Below, one piece after another: positions 33,940 through 42,281 of a stretch of 64,000 nt of DNA. Each line of letters begins with the position of its first letter. Within the stretch, counting starts at the first letter, position 1. The notes below the pieces were generated by a model, which had not been told where the DNA came from, did no database searches, and was given only the letters and a program-made list of their open reading frames with translations. A program made the position numbers and the translations under genes. Source of the DNA: Psychrosphaera haliotis (GTDB taxonomy: Bacteria; Pseudomonadota; Gammaproteobacteria; Enterobacterales; Alteromonadaceae); NCBI RefSeq assembly GCF_039523615.1, contig NZ_BAAAFQ010000011.1:1-64000 (forward strand). The letters run 5' to 3'.

Positions 33940-34599
33940 ATGCTTAATTGGCACGACATTGAAACCGTATTACTTGATATGGACGGCACTCTATTAGATC
34001 TGCATTTCGACAATCATTTTTGGATGGAACATACACCACAGGCGTATTCTAAAGTACATGATATGCCACTAGATGAAGCAAAGGTTTTATTAAAACAGCA
34101 AAATGATGCCGTATACGGGCAACTTGAATGGTATTGTTTAGATTACTGGCAGCGGGAGCTAAAACTCCCAATTGTTGAGCTGAAAAGAGAAATACAACAT
34201 TTGATTCAGTTACGCGAAGATACTATTCCCTTTTTAGATGCGCTTAAGTCTGCTGGAAAAAAGGTAGTGTTGGTAACAAATGCACACCCTGATTCTTTAA
34301 GCTTAAAAGTTGAAAGAACTCAGTTGGATTTGCATATCGATGATCTAATCTCATGCCATCAATTTGGTGCCAGCAAAGAAAGCCAATCACTCTGGACACA
34401 ATTACAAAGCCATTTAGACTTTGACCCTGCCAAAACCCTATTCGTTGATGACTCAGAACGTATTCTCCACTCAGCAAAAGAATTTGGAATAAAACATCTA
34501 CTTGCGGTAGCAAATCCAGACAGTAAAAAAGTTGCGGTGCCTATTAATGGTTTTGTTAATGTTACCGACTATCGCACTCTTTTAAACGACATCAAATAA
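33940..34599 (+). CDS. yrfG: GMP/IMP nucleotidase YrfG
   Basis: YrfG is a HAD-superfamily phosphatase active on purine nucleoside monophosphates. The 219-residue product has motif I DMDGTLLD (catalytic Asp13 and Asp15), motif II VTNAHP near residue 110, and motif III/IV VDDSERIL near residue 167. The family start LNWHDIETVLLDMDGTLLD is clear. It is divergent from nudE and convergent with the DUF3833 gene. Confidence 0.93.
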   Translation: MLNWHDIETVLLDMDGTLLDLHFDNHFWMEHTPQAYSKVHDMPLDEAKVLLKQQNDAVYGQLEWYCLDYWQRELKLPIVELKREIQHLIQLREDTIPFLDALKSAGKKVVLVTNAHPDSLSLKVERTQLDLHIDDLISCHQFGASKESQSLWTQLQSHLDFDPAKTLFVDDSERILHSAKEFGIKHLLAVANPDSKKVAVPINGFVNVTDYRTLLNDIK

Positions 34600-34657
34600 G
34601 TCTTGTCGTCTGCACAGTTTGTAGTGAAAAGGTTAACTAACAGCCTCTAAACCCTTG

Positions 34658-35215
34658 TTACTTTTTACAACGTCTCAGTGGCTGTTCTTTATCAAAGAAA
34701 ATAGTAATCTCTGCGACAGTAACACCAAACTTCTTCATCGCTGTTTTGTTCATCAATCGATATTCATCAAGTTGATACATCCAATCATCTAGCGCAAAAG
34801 TATACTCGCTATCATCAATACTCACTTCTAAGTTGTACTTCCAGTTAAACGCAAAACCAATCGCTTCGCCGCTGGCGTCTCCACTTACATCACCTGCTGA
34901 GCCAGTATAAATTCCGTCTGCTGACTTGTTGAGTTTCCATATACGTCGGTCTTGTTCGCCATCGTCATAATAGAAAAACTCATCCAAAACGCCAGTTTTA
35001 CCGGTTTCTGCATCTTGCCAACTGCCCGTCATTTCTACACAAAAACGTCGAGTCACTTTATCGCTATAATCTTGAATCATTCCCCAAGCAATTACTTTTC
35101 CATCAAAGTATCGGTCTAACTCAAACTTTGGGCTTGTCTCTTTGTAATCGTCAACTTGAGTACTGCAACCTACAAGTAGCAAACTAAAAGCCAACGCAGC
35201 GAACATCGTTTTCAT
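34658..35215 (-). CDS. DUF3833 family lipoprotein
   Basis: The 185-residue product begins with a lipoprotein signal (lipobox LLVGC, cysteine 17) and should be anchored in the envelope. It matches DUF3833, for which no function is established. It follows the chalcone isomerase-like gene by 14 bases. DUF2878, the chalcone isomerase-like gene and this gene form an apparent operon. In Shewanella and Vibrio, as I recall, these families sit with a cyclopropane-fatty-acid synthase-like gene and an ECF sigma factor. Those partners are absent here. Confidence 0.85.
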   Translation of the reverse strand: MKTMFAALAFSLLLVGCSTQVDDYKETSPKFELDRYFDGKVIAWGMIQDYSDKVTRRFCVEMTGSWQDAETGKTGVLDEFFYYDDGEQDRRIWKLNKSADGIYTGSAGDVSGDASGEAIGFAFNWKYNLEVSIDDSEYTFALDDWMYQLDEYRLMNKTAMKKFGVTVAEITIFFDKEQPLRRCKK

Positions 35216-35229
35216 AAAATAAATCCTAT

Positions 35230-35850
35230 CTATAATGATAATAACTGCTTACGCAATTTAGGCTCGGAAGTATCAACTGACAGCCAAATATCTAAAAATG
35301 TTTTTCCAAAGGCAGGGTTGTCTTGTTTTGACAGAAACTGGTTGTTGTAAAAAAACACACTGTGATCTGGGTACATTAATAAGGCTAGTTTGTCGCCTTT
35401 TTTCAAGTTAGGCCAAGTTTCACTTAACCAGCTTACATAGGCTTCGTAGTCTGCATTACTTATCTTTAAATGCTGCCACTGTTCAACTGTGCTATCTAGT
35501 AAATCTTTAGCCTTTATATCTCTTTTATAACGTATCTCTAGTACAACGGGCCCCTGTTCGTGCCACGCATAGTCTTTATTAAACTCACCTTTAGCGTTAA
35601 ACAAAGTACTGTTATATACATCCCAAAATAGATAACTAAATTCCGCTTGGCCGGTTGCCTTGAAGCTTTTTCCATTCGATAACAACAGGTTTTGATTTTG
35701 GACTGAATAGCTTAAATTTTCAGGCTCATCTTTAGATTGTGCAAAAGCTGGCAGGCTGCATAAAACCATCGTTAACATTGCAAAGCTAATAACGCAGTAG
35801 CGTGACGCTTCATGCCCCAGGGTAAATAACTCTCGCTGTATATAGTTCAT
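35230..35850 (-). CDS. Chalcone isomerase-like exported protein
   Basis: This 206-residue protein belongs to the bacterial chalcone isomerase-like family, which shares the fold but has no proven flavonoid activity. It has an N-terminal hydrophobic signal segment (residues about 19-38, ending PAFAQ), so export to the periplasm is likely. The RYKRDIKAKDLLDSTVEQW block is typical of the family. The start overlaps the end of the DUF2878 gene as ATGA, and DUF3833 follows by 14 bases. A lipid-binding role is a guess. Confidence 0.85.
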   Translation of the reverse strand: MNYIQRELFTLGHEASRYCVISFAMLTMVLCSLPAFAQSKDEPENLSYSVQNQNLLLSNGKSFKATGQAEFSYLFWDVYNSTLFNAKGEFNKDYAWHEQGPVVLEIRYKRDIKAKDLLDSTVEQWQHLKISNADYEAYVSWLSETWPNLKKGDKLALLMYPDHSVFFYNNQFLSKQDNPAFGKTFLDIWLSVDTSEPKLRKQLLSL

Positions 35851-36491
35851 GATTTTTGCTCCTGAGGTTGTTTAACCTGAACTTCTTTAATCTCAACGTC
35901 TTTAGTCTGAAATTCTTTGGCCTGGACTTTTTTAATTTCAACGTTTTTATTCTGAACTTCTTTGAGCTGCACGTCTTTGACCTGAATGTAGATTGATTGA
36001 TTCATTCGTTTTGCCCATTGAGTTAATAATAAAAATAAAGGACCCCAGATGACCGCAAATATAATAGCGGTTTGCCATAGTCCAAGTGGTATCTCAATCG
36101 CGCCAAGCCTCGCTCCCGCCAGGTAAGACAATGGCCCACTGATACTGCCACCAACAAACGCTAACCAAGGTTTTTGCTGAAAATACCTTAAGCTATGATT
36201 TAACGTCATGGCAAAACCAGCCCAAATTAATACTAGCCAAGGAGGAATTAAAAAAGGAACGACCACACTGTGATTAAACTCAAACACCCCAAACGCCATA
36301 AGCATCGAATCAACGAACAGGCCAATGACTACACTCGCGGTAATAATAACGACATCAGGTTTACTGCACTTTGTGAAATATAAATGAAATGCCACTAGGC
36401 CTATCGCAACTGGCAAAAATGTATTGCCAAGCAAAATGCACCCGAACCAAATGGATTGAAAAAGTATAAAGTTAATAAGCATAGGTAACAT
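35847..36491 (-). CDS. DUF2878 membrane protein with a pentapeptide-repeat tail
   Basis: The 214-residue product has about five to six hydrophobic segments (residues 1-165) and matches DUF2878, an inner-membrane family of unknown function. After the last segment comes a soluble tail at residues 172-211, made of eight tandem five-residue units of the form K-x-V-(Q/E)-x. That tail is not part of the family as I know it. It is first of three overlapping or closely spaced genes with the chalcone isomerase-like and DUF3833 genes. Confidence 0.85.
   Translation of the reverse strand: MLPMLINFILFQSIWFGCILLGNTFLPVAIGLVAFHLYFTKCSKPDVVIITASVVIGLFVDSMLMAFGVFEFNHSVVVPFLIPPWLVLIWAGFAMTLNHSLRYFQQKPWLAFVGGSISGPLSYLAGARLGAIEIPLGLWQTAIIFAVIWGPLFLLLTQWAKRMNQSIYIQVKDVQLKEVQNKNVEIKKVQAKEFQTKDVEIKEVQVKQPQEQKS
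35859..35978 (-). repeat. 15-bp repeats coding K-x-V-(Q/E)-x units
   Basis: Eight imperfect 15-bp units in the 3 prime end of the DUF2878 gene encode KDVQL, KEVQN, KNVEI, KKVQA, KEFQT, KDVEI, KEVQV and KQPQE. The units are in frame, so copy changes would lengthen or shorten the protein tail without a frameshift. This is not the classical A(D/N)LXX pentapeptide-repeat fold. Confidence 0.9.
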
Positions 36492-36534
36492 CCCCTGTTT
36501 GCTTTTTATACGAAACGAACGTTAGTTTAGTTCA

Positions 36535-36562
36535 TAAAAAAGGCCACCGCAGAGGTAGCCTT
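36535..36562 (-). terminator. Rho-independent terminator of the gsp operon
   Basis: On the minus strand a nine-pair stem (AAGGCTACC / GGTGGCCTT, one G-U pair, five-base loop) is followed by a run of T. It lies 26 bases after the gspN stop and separates the secretion operon from the DUF2878 cassette. Confidence 0.9.
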
Positions 36563-36588
36563 TATTTACAATAGAGTGTGCTTGTAAA

Positions 36589-37353
36589 TTACGAGAGCTT
36601 TATTGGGTAACGACCTTGCCCATCTAGCTGAGAAAACATTTTAATACCGTTGTGAATATCTCTAGGTAAACTAGGATCTGGTTTCACAAACCCTTGAAAG
36701 CCAAACGAATCTGGTGACTCAATGCGAGCATTACCTTCTAAACCTAACTTGTTTGAACCGTCAAATGTGGCAACAACATCACCTTCATTACAAGACAACT
36801 TTGAGGCAATTGTACCTAGTTCCATTGCTTGGCCAAAAACTACTTCCGCTTTTGTCCATAAAAGCTCTCCCTGTAAAACATCACACATTTGCATTTGCTC
36901 ATTTGGGTCAGTAACGGAAGTCATATGAAACTCATCTATGTCTAAAATGACACGACCATTAAGCTCACTAGTCGGAATCGGCAGTTCCGAACGGATTGCA
37001 CTTGCTGGTGCTCTAAAAGTGAGTTCCGATAATGACAAGGTATTGAAACCTAATCCAATTGTTCCCTTCCCGCTTAATTGATTTGCGTCCCTTGCCTGTC
37101 CGAATTTAATGTCGAACGACAGTTTTCCTGTAAACAAGGCGGCGATATTCATATCCCAAGTTAAGCTATTGAACTGCCACTTATCAACTTGAATAACATT
37201 CGCTCGTCCAGACCAAAGTGTGCCCGATAACGACTGATAAGCGACATTTTTAGGTGTATCTACATACTTTGCAATAAAGCTTACAGGCGCTAACAGCACA
37301 CTAAAAACAATGAGCATGATAATAAATAGAGAAAAGAGTTTTTTAAAAGACAT
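36589..37353 (-). CDS. gspN: Type II secretion protein GspN
   Basis: GspN is a bitopic inner-membrane component of the type II secretion system, dispensable in some species. The 254-residue product has one N-terminal membrane segment (about residues 7-29) and a periplasmic domain with the family segment VAYQSLSGTLWSGRA. It is the last gene of the operon; its ATG shares one base with the gspM stop. A terminator follows. Confidence 0.92.
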   Translation of the reverse strand: MSFKKLFSLFIIMLIVFSVLLAPVSFIAKYVDTPKNVAYQSLSGTLWSGRANVIQVDKWQFNSLTWDMNIAALFTGKLSFDIKFGQARDANQLSGKGTIGLGFNTLSLSELTFRAPASAIRSELPIPTSELNGRVILDIDEFHMTSVTDPNEQMQMCDVLQGELLWTKAEVVFGQAMELGTIASKLSCNEGDVVATFDGSNKLGLEGNARIESPDSFGFQGFVKPDPSLPRDIHNGIKMFSQLDGQGRYPIKLS

Positions 37354-37853
37354 TAATTGCGCTCCAAGTCTAAACGTCGAACTCGTACAATGCCTGTCTC
37401 GTCAGTCTTAGATAAATCTAAGTTGCTCACATAAATACCATGTTGGTTACGTAAGTCTGCTAACCACTTTGTTAATTGATTGAAGTTCATGTCTTCAAGT
37501 CCAACCTTTACTAAGTCCGCTGTTTGCGGTTGCAACCTAGCTAACGTAATACCATTTCTTCTGGCCGTTGTATTAATTACCTGCGCCATAGAGCTAGTAC
37601 TACCTGAAGCACTAGAAGTTTTACCTGAACGCTTGATCAAAGCGATTTGCTGCTCAGCCCAAGTATTTAACTCTTGTTGTTGTATCAGTTTCTTTGATGT
37701 CTCTGATAAACCATTGGCCACAGAGTTATACACTGAAATAAGAATAAACAGGCTAAAACAAACACCTAATATAAGTATTAATTTTTGCTCACTCTCTGTT
37801 TTTGACTGATATAACGCTATCGTCTTTTGTTTAAAGTTAGCTATTGCTGACAT
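37353..37853 (-). CDS. gspM: Type II secretion protein GspM
   Basis: GspM is part of the inner-membrane platform and stabilises GspL. The 166-residue product has a short cytoplasmic N-terminus, one membrane helix (about residues 24-46) and a periplasmic ferredoxin-like domain. Its ends share single bases with gspL and gspN. Sequence conservation in this family is low; operon position and topology carry much of the assignment. Confidence 0.93.
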   Translation of the reverse strand: MSAIANFKQKTIALYQSKTESEQKLILILGVCFSLFILISVYNSVANGLSETSKKLIQQQELNTWAEQQIALIKRSGKTSSASGSTSSMAQVINTTARRNGITLARLQPQTADLVKVGLEDMNFNQLTKWLADLRNQHGIYVSNLDLSKTDETGIVRVRRLDLERN

Positions 37854-39100
37854 TATCTAGACTCCTTAATACTTAGTGAGCCTGTAACCACAGAGCCGTC
37901 ATTGTTTACAGCCCCCGGATTCACTTCTAACCCTAAGTCGACAATGGCCACTCGGAACTTCTCAAACTCTTGAAAAGACGGTGCCACTGCACTTATTCGT
38001 AGTTCATTTCGTTTGCCATCAAATCTTAAGTTTTCAATTTTCACCGCTGAAAAGCTTTTGAATACAGAACTTAACTTCTGCATTACTGATAAGTAGTCAA
38101 ACGATGATGCTGTGGTACCGCCACCAGAAATGGCTTTCACCTTTGACTGTAACTGTCTTTTTAATAAGTTTATACGCAGCTTTTCTTTAGGGAATGCTTG
38201 CTGATAAGTATTTGCTAGCTCTTGCTGTGCGGACGCTAAACGAGACTTCTGTTGTTGCCACTGCGCTGTCATCATCACAAACTGTATAACAAGCAATAAT
38301 CCGCCTAATATTGCTACTGGTCGCCATGTTTGCCATGCTTTGCTGACAGGCTTTTTAGGAGCGAATTCACCTTGAAGTAAGTTCCACTTTTGCTTCGCCG
38401 CTTGTTGCGCTAATAACAACATTGGTAGCTCAGGATCTTCTGCTACTAAGGTGATCGATTTTTCTTCATCTTCCGCCGCATCAATGACTTCTTTTGGCAA
38501 AGGACTATAAAAATTAATGGTTTTGTTAGACATCTGCTGGACATACAAAGGCAGCCAGTCTTTTTCAATAAAGCAGCCTTGCCACTCACCTTCACGTATA
38601 AGATAGCCATTGGCTATTTCAATTAAGCTTATGTGTTCTGGTTTTTCGTCAAGCGGGATACACAATACTTCAGGAAGAATATGATTCACCCGAATATCAT
38701 GGTCCGCCAATAAGCTAACCCAGCCAGCCAAACTGACTTTATTGACCACTGCAATGTTAATAAAGTGCTGTTCTAACTCTTTGTCAAAACCTACGTCTCG
38801 AATCGCGAAGTGCAACTTCTCAATGTCATCGGCTAATTCATCTTCGAGCATATACGGCAAGGCCTTAAGCACCTGACGCGTTGGTTTTATTGCACTCATG
38901 TGCTTGATAAGTCGAACATCACCACTATTTGCCAGTACAGTCACTGGACGGCCTTGTGCATAACGGCTTAACGAAGACAGTTCAGACTGATCTTGCAGTT
39001 CACCAGAAACAATGACTTCGTTCGTTACATCAGACCATACTAGCCAAGATACTGGACTAGCTTTTTGGCTGCTCATCCTCAGGATTAGCTTTTCGCTCAA
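37853..39100 (-). CDS. gspL: Type II secretion protein GspL (TTG start)
   Basis: GspL links the cytoplasmic ATPase GspE to the inner-membrane platform. It has a cytoplasmic actin-like domain, one membrane helix (GGLLLVIQFVMMTAQW) and a periplasmic domain. The frame is open to an ATG at 39148, but alignment by eye to EpsL (SEFLTVRLSSQK) supports the start just before SEKLILRMSSQK. That codon is TTG at 39100, with a strong GGAGG five bases upstream, giving 415 residues. An ATG at 39076 would cut into the conserved start. It overlaps gspK by 44 bases. Confidence 0.9.
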   Translation of the reverse strand: MSEKLILRMSSQKASPVSWLVWSDVTNEVIVSGELQDQSELSSLSRYAQGRPVTVLANSGDVRLIKHMSAIKPTRQVLKALPYMLEDELADDIEKLHFAIRDVGFDKELEQHFINIAVVNKVSLAGWVSLLADHDIRVNHILPEVLCIPLDEKPEHISLIEIANGYLIREGEWQGCFIEKDWLPLYVQQMSNKTINFYSPLPKEVIDAAEDEEKSITLVAEDPELPMLLLAQQAAKQKWNLLQGEFAPKKPVSKAWQTWRPVAILGGLLLVIQFVMMTAQWQQQKSRLASAQQELANTYQQAFPKEKLRINLLKRQLQSKVKAISGGGTTASSFDYLSVMQKLSSVFKSFSAVKIENLRFDGKRNELRISAVAPSFQEFEKFRVAIVDLGLEVNPGAVNNDGSVVTGSLSIKESR

Positions 39101-40079
39101 CTTCCCCTCCAAATCGACGCCCAATAATCCAAGCTCGATACTGTTCATCTAACTGAATCAAGCTGGTTAATGCAAATTTGGCGTCGTTATAAGTTGCATT
39201 TGTAATTAGTTTAAAAAATTTACTCGATACCGTAAAAGCCTTTCTGTCGACATTGGCGATTCCGCTAATTGCTTTTACTGACGGTAAGTCCCAGAACTCA
39301 TTAATGTCTTGAAAACCTTTTTCAGGACGGTCACCAATCACTTTTTGTGCGGTGGACTCATCAATATTAAGCACGGCCATTAGCAGTTCAGGCTCATTCT
39401 CTTTAATAGTATTTACGTTAATCATAAGTTCGTGATACTGCGGAATAACACACACAAACTTCTTAATTTTATTCAGTGTCAGTGGGTCAAACCCGTATAT
39501 TACTCGAAGTTCATTTTCATGAGCCAACGCACTATTACCACTTAAGTACGGAAACTCCATTGACGAGTACATATCGCCATCGTAGCCGCCCGCTTCAGTA
39601 GCGTAATCATCTGGGTCAATCCAATCGTAAACATTATTGGCAAGGTCTTCTAGGCTTACTTCAGACTCAACTTCCAAAGATTCTAATAAACGCACAAACA
39701 TATCACGAAGCGCTTTTTGTTTGGCTTTATCAAGATTAGGTTTCCACAAGCCATTAAGGTTAAAACAGCTATGTAAATCAATAATTCGACCTTCAATTAA
39801 GCCATTGCTAACCGGAAACGCCATGCCCTCTGCAGCCCACGTTTGCTCTAAATGTGTTACGCCATTATCTTCTTTTAACGTTTCTGTTAATAACATTTTT
39901 ACAAACGACTCTGAGCCTTTTGCGTATTGAAACGCTTGTTGCCGCTCAAACATATTATGTGCTCGGCTTATACCTAAACGTTGCGTTTTTAATAACTGCG
40001 AGGCTAATACAACACAAAGTGCGACAATAAGCATTACTGAAATTAAGGCGATACCTCGCTGTTGTTTAACCTTGATCAA
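39057..40079 (-). CDS. gspK: Type II secretion minor pseudopilin GspK
   Basis: GspK caps the pseudopilus tip with GspI and GspJ. The 340-residue product has a short leader ending in Arg-Gly followed by IALISVMLIVAL. Unlike other pseudopilins it lacks the glutamate at position +5 of the mature chain, a known GspK trait. The large globular domain includes the family segment NVYDWIDPDDYATEAGG. It overlaps gspJ by 14 bases and gspL by 44. Confidence 0.95.
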   Translation of the reverse strand: MIKVKQQRGIALISVMLIVALCVVLASQLLKTQRLGISRAHNMFERQQAFQYAKGSESFVKMLLTETLKEDNGVTHLEQTWAAEGMAFPVSNGLIEGRIIDLHSCFNLNGLWKPNLDKAKQKALRDMFVRLLESLEVESEVSLEDLANNVYDWIDPDDYATEAGGYDGDMYSSMEFPYLSGNSALAHENELRVIYGFDPLTLNKIKKFVCVIPQYHELMINVNTIKENEPELLMAVLNIDESTAQKVIGDRPEKGFQDINEFWDLPSVKAISGIANVDRKAFTVSSKFFKLITNATYNDAKFALTSLIQLDEQYRAWIIGRRFGGEVERKANPEDEQPKS

Positions 40080-40698
40080 CTTCAGTTTCCTCTATGAACG
40101 CAAATACCCGCTCAATTTCTCCAAATGCGTCTGTTAAAAACGTTAGTCTCACCAATAATGGTAAACCATCGTCAGGCAAATCCTCTTGCCATTCGTTATC
40201 ATAAAAATACTGTAGTTTTAGCTCAGATACACCTTCGATTAAATCTTGAATTCTAGGCTCTTCACCTCGGTCAGAATCAACATAATTAAAATAAAGCCTT
40301 TGTAAAACACCTTCTACCACACGATAACCAACGGCTTGCAATTCGCTTCTAGGCAATATCATTACCGGGTTAATCCAACCATCACGGATAAAGGCAAAAC
40401 CCATGTCTTCAGAGTCTAATAAATAAGGTTCAGCCACAAAGTATTTATCAATTGGCGGCTCACCATTAAGCCTTATTTTGCGCTGTACCACCTGCTGGAA
40501 GTCATTCTCGATAAACATCATGGCCCGTTGCAAGTGGCTTAACTGCGCTGATTGAGCTTCAATCTGTTCTTTGTTTGATATTGTATTATTGAGTACTGAA
40601 TAAGTAGCAACGCCTAACATGGCAAAAATCGCCAAAGACAAAAGCATTTCTATAAGTGTGAAACCTTGCTGTGAAGTTTGTGACCGCTGGTTAATCAT
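40066..40698 (-). CDS. gspJ: Type II secretion minor pseudopilin GspJ
   Basis: GspJ is a minor pseudopilin of the tip complex. The prepilin cleavage site and helix read GFTLIEMLLSLAIF with Glu at +5. The frame is open from 40728, but the ATG at 40698 (MINQRSQTSQQG) has GAGG nine bases upstream and overlaps gspI by only eight bases. This gives 210 residues and a short leader of normal size. The C-terminal part matches the GspJ family (LPLLVRLTF). Confidence 0.93.
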   Translation of the reverse strand: MINQRSQTSQQGFTLIEMLLSLAIFAMLGVATYSVLNNTISNKEQIEAQSAQLSHLQRAMMFIENDFQQVVQRKIRLNGEPPIDKYFVAEPYLLDSEDMGFAFIRDGWINPVMILPRSELQAVGYRVVEGVLQRLYFNYVDSDRGEEPRIQDLIEGVSELKLQYFYDNEWQEDLPDDGLPLLVRLTFLTDAFGEIERVFAFIEETEVDQG

Positions 40699-41146
40699 CA
40701 CTTTTGCCTCGCGGCTCATATTGAACAACGTAGGTTTCTAAATCGTAAATACTGCTTTTGCTGTCTTCAAATTCATAAACGGAAACTGTCACAGCGCGCA
40801 TTCTAGGATCAGCGGTTTCCACAACTTGTTGTCGCCAAAACCATTTTAAACCTGCCATTTCAGCTTCACCTTTGTGATTTTGTTTTGGCGGCCAGGTTGT
40901 TTCAACTTGAAGCTCCGTTAAACGGTTTTGAGCTACCCAAGATGCAAAGGTCATTTGCTGTAGTAAACCAATATTACTCGCACTTTGACTAACAACATTT
41001 AAAATTGAGGCGCTGGCATAAGCAAAAATAGCTAACGCCAATAGCATTTCTACCAATGTAAAACCGTTAACTTTTTTACGTGTTGTAATAGGTAGCCTAT
41101 TAAGTGAAGCAGTAGGAACAGTATTAGGTGGAGTAAGAAGCTTCAT
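40691..41146 (-). CDS. gspI: Type II secretion minor pseudopilin GspI
   Basis: GspI nucleates the pseudopilus tip with J and K. The 151-residue product has the cleavage site GFTLVEMLLALAIF with Glu at +5 and the family segment QNRLTELQVETTWP. The leader before cleavage is about 28 residues, longer than the usual 6-15. No better start is obvious: the ATG at 41146 shares one base with the gspH stop codon, a typical coupled start. Confidence 0.92.
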   Translation of the reverse strand: MKLLTPPNTVPTASLNRLPITTRKKVNGFTLVEMLLALAIFAYASASILNVVSQSASNIGLLQQMTFASWVAQNRLTELQVETTWPPKQNHKGEAEMAGLKWFWRQQVVETADPRMRAVTVSVYEFEDSKSSIYDLETYVVQYEPRGKSDD

Positions 41147-41754
41147 TATCTATCAAGCTCCTCTTGTTCAGCTGGGTTGTAATGTTTTACGGGCGCAGTA
41201 AACAAACCTTGGATCACAAACATGACAACATCATCAAAGTCTTGGAACTCTAACTCAATTTCAAAAGGGGATATTTCACCAGAAGATAATAAAAACACCT
41301 GTGGGAAAGCTAACAGTTTTTCTTCATTAGAAAGTCCTGACTGATCTTCCATTGTTTCATCATCAATAAACTGTACCGCACTTAACAAACTCTGTTCTTG
41401 CCAAGGCAAGCCATCAAGCTTGAGTGTTAACGTTAAGTTTTCGTTTAAAGGCTCTGTTTCAAAAGGACGGTCTGTAAAACGAACCCACTCTTCGTCCTCG
41501 AGTATCAAAAAAACATACTGTTGTTCCGATACCGACAAACCAAGCTGTTTGTTTTTTACTGTGGCATATTCCGACGCTAGGTTGATTAGCGCCGTTAGCT
41601 TTTGCGACTCTTCTTCAACTAAGTCGTAGGCATTAGGCGCAAAGCTAGGAAAGCGTACAAGCGACACTAAGTAGCCGATGATGACAATCACCAACATCAA
41701 CTCTATTAGCGTAAAGCCTTGATGTTTTGAACATCGTGCCATCGTCGCTTTCAC
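41146..41754 (-). CDS. gspH: Type II secretion minor pseudopilin GspH
   Basis: GspH is a minor pseudopilin thought to join the tip complex to the GspG filament. The 202-residue product has the cleavage site GFTLIELMLVIVII with Glu at +5 and a variable beta-rich domain. Start is either ATG 41754 or ATG 41742; both give short basic leaders. It follows gspG by 31 bases. Confidence 0.92.
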   Translation of the reverse strand: MKATMARCSKHQGFTLIELMLVIVIIGYLVSLVRFPSFAPNAYDLVEEESQKLTALINLASEYATVKNKQLGLSVSEQQYVFLILEDEEWVRFTDRPFETEPLNENLTLTLKLDGLPWQEQSLLSAVQFIDDETMEDQSGLSNEEKLLAFPQVFLLSSGEISPFEIELEFQDFDDVVMFVIQGLFTAPVKHYNPAEQEELDR

Positions 41755-41785
41755 TTTTGTGTACTTCTATTGAATACCTTAACGC

Positions 41786-42235
41786 TTATAAATATTCGTC
41801 TGCGTTCCAGTTACCAATATCATCATCAGTACCGGCAACACCATCAGGGCCCATTGAAAATAAGTCGTATTGTGCCATTTCACCTGGGCTTACTAATTGA
41901 TATTCATTGCCCCACTTATCCACAGGTACCTTTTTCAAATAGCCATTTTGTGGATAATTACGCGGTACTGGCTCCATTTCAGGCATGTTAACCAAGGCTT
42001 CTAAACCTTGTTCTGTTGTTGGGTACATTCCACCCTTCAACTTATACATGTCTAACGTAGATTCTAAGTTACGAATTTCTATCGCTGTACTCTGCAATTT
42101 TGCTTCGTCAGATTGGCCCATTAAGTTTGGCACAACCAAACCAGCAATCATGCCTAAAATAGCAATAACGATCATCACTTCTAATAAAGTGAAACCTGTT
42201 TGTTTATTTGTTTTTATTGTTTGAAACTTTTTCAC
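41786..42235 (-). CDS. gspG: Type II secretion major pseudopilin GspG (GTG start)
   Basis: GspG is the major pseudopilin that builds the periplasmic piston. The product has the cleavage site GFTLLEVMIVIAIL with Glu at +5 and the calcium-binding C-terminal loop (GTDDDIGNW). An in-frame TTG at 42247 exists, but GTG at 42235 has GGAG six bases upstream and gives MKKFQTIKTNKQTG, a leader of normal length, and 149 residues. It follows gspF by 46 bases. Confidence 0.95.
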   Translation of the reverse strand: MKKFQTIKTNKQTGFTLLEVMIVIAILGMIAGLVVPNLMGQSDEAKLQSTAIEIRNLESTLDMYKLKGGMYPTTEQGLEALVNMPEMEPVPRNYPQNGYLKKVPVDKWGNEYQLVSPGEMAQYDLFSMGPDGVAGTDDDIGNWNADEYL

Positions 42236-42281
42236 TGGATACTCCAATCGTTTTCTTTTTTTTTATAGTAACCGATTCAGG

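Noticed and set aside
34658..36491. Three-gene DUF cassette as recent horizontal transfer
   Set aside because: No integrase, direct repeats, tRNA or visible base-composition shift was seen. Vertical inheritance with loss of partners is as likely.
39100..39148. ATG 39148 as the gspL start
   Set aside because: It would add 16 residues with no counterpart in known GspL proteins, while the TTG at 39100 has a strong GGAGG site and matches the family start.
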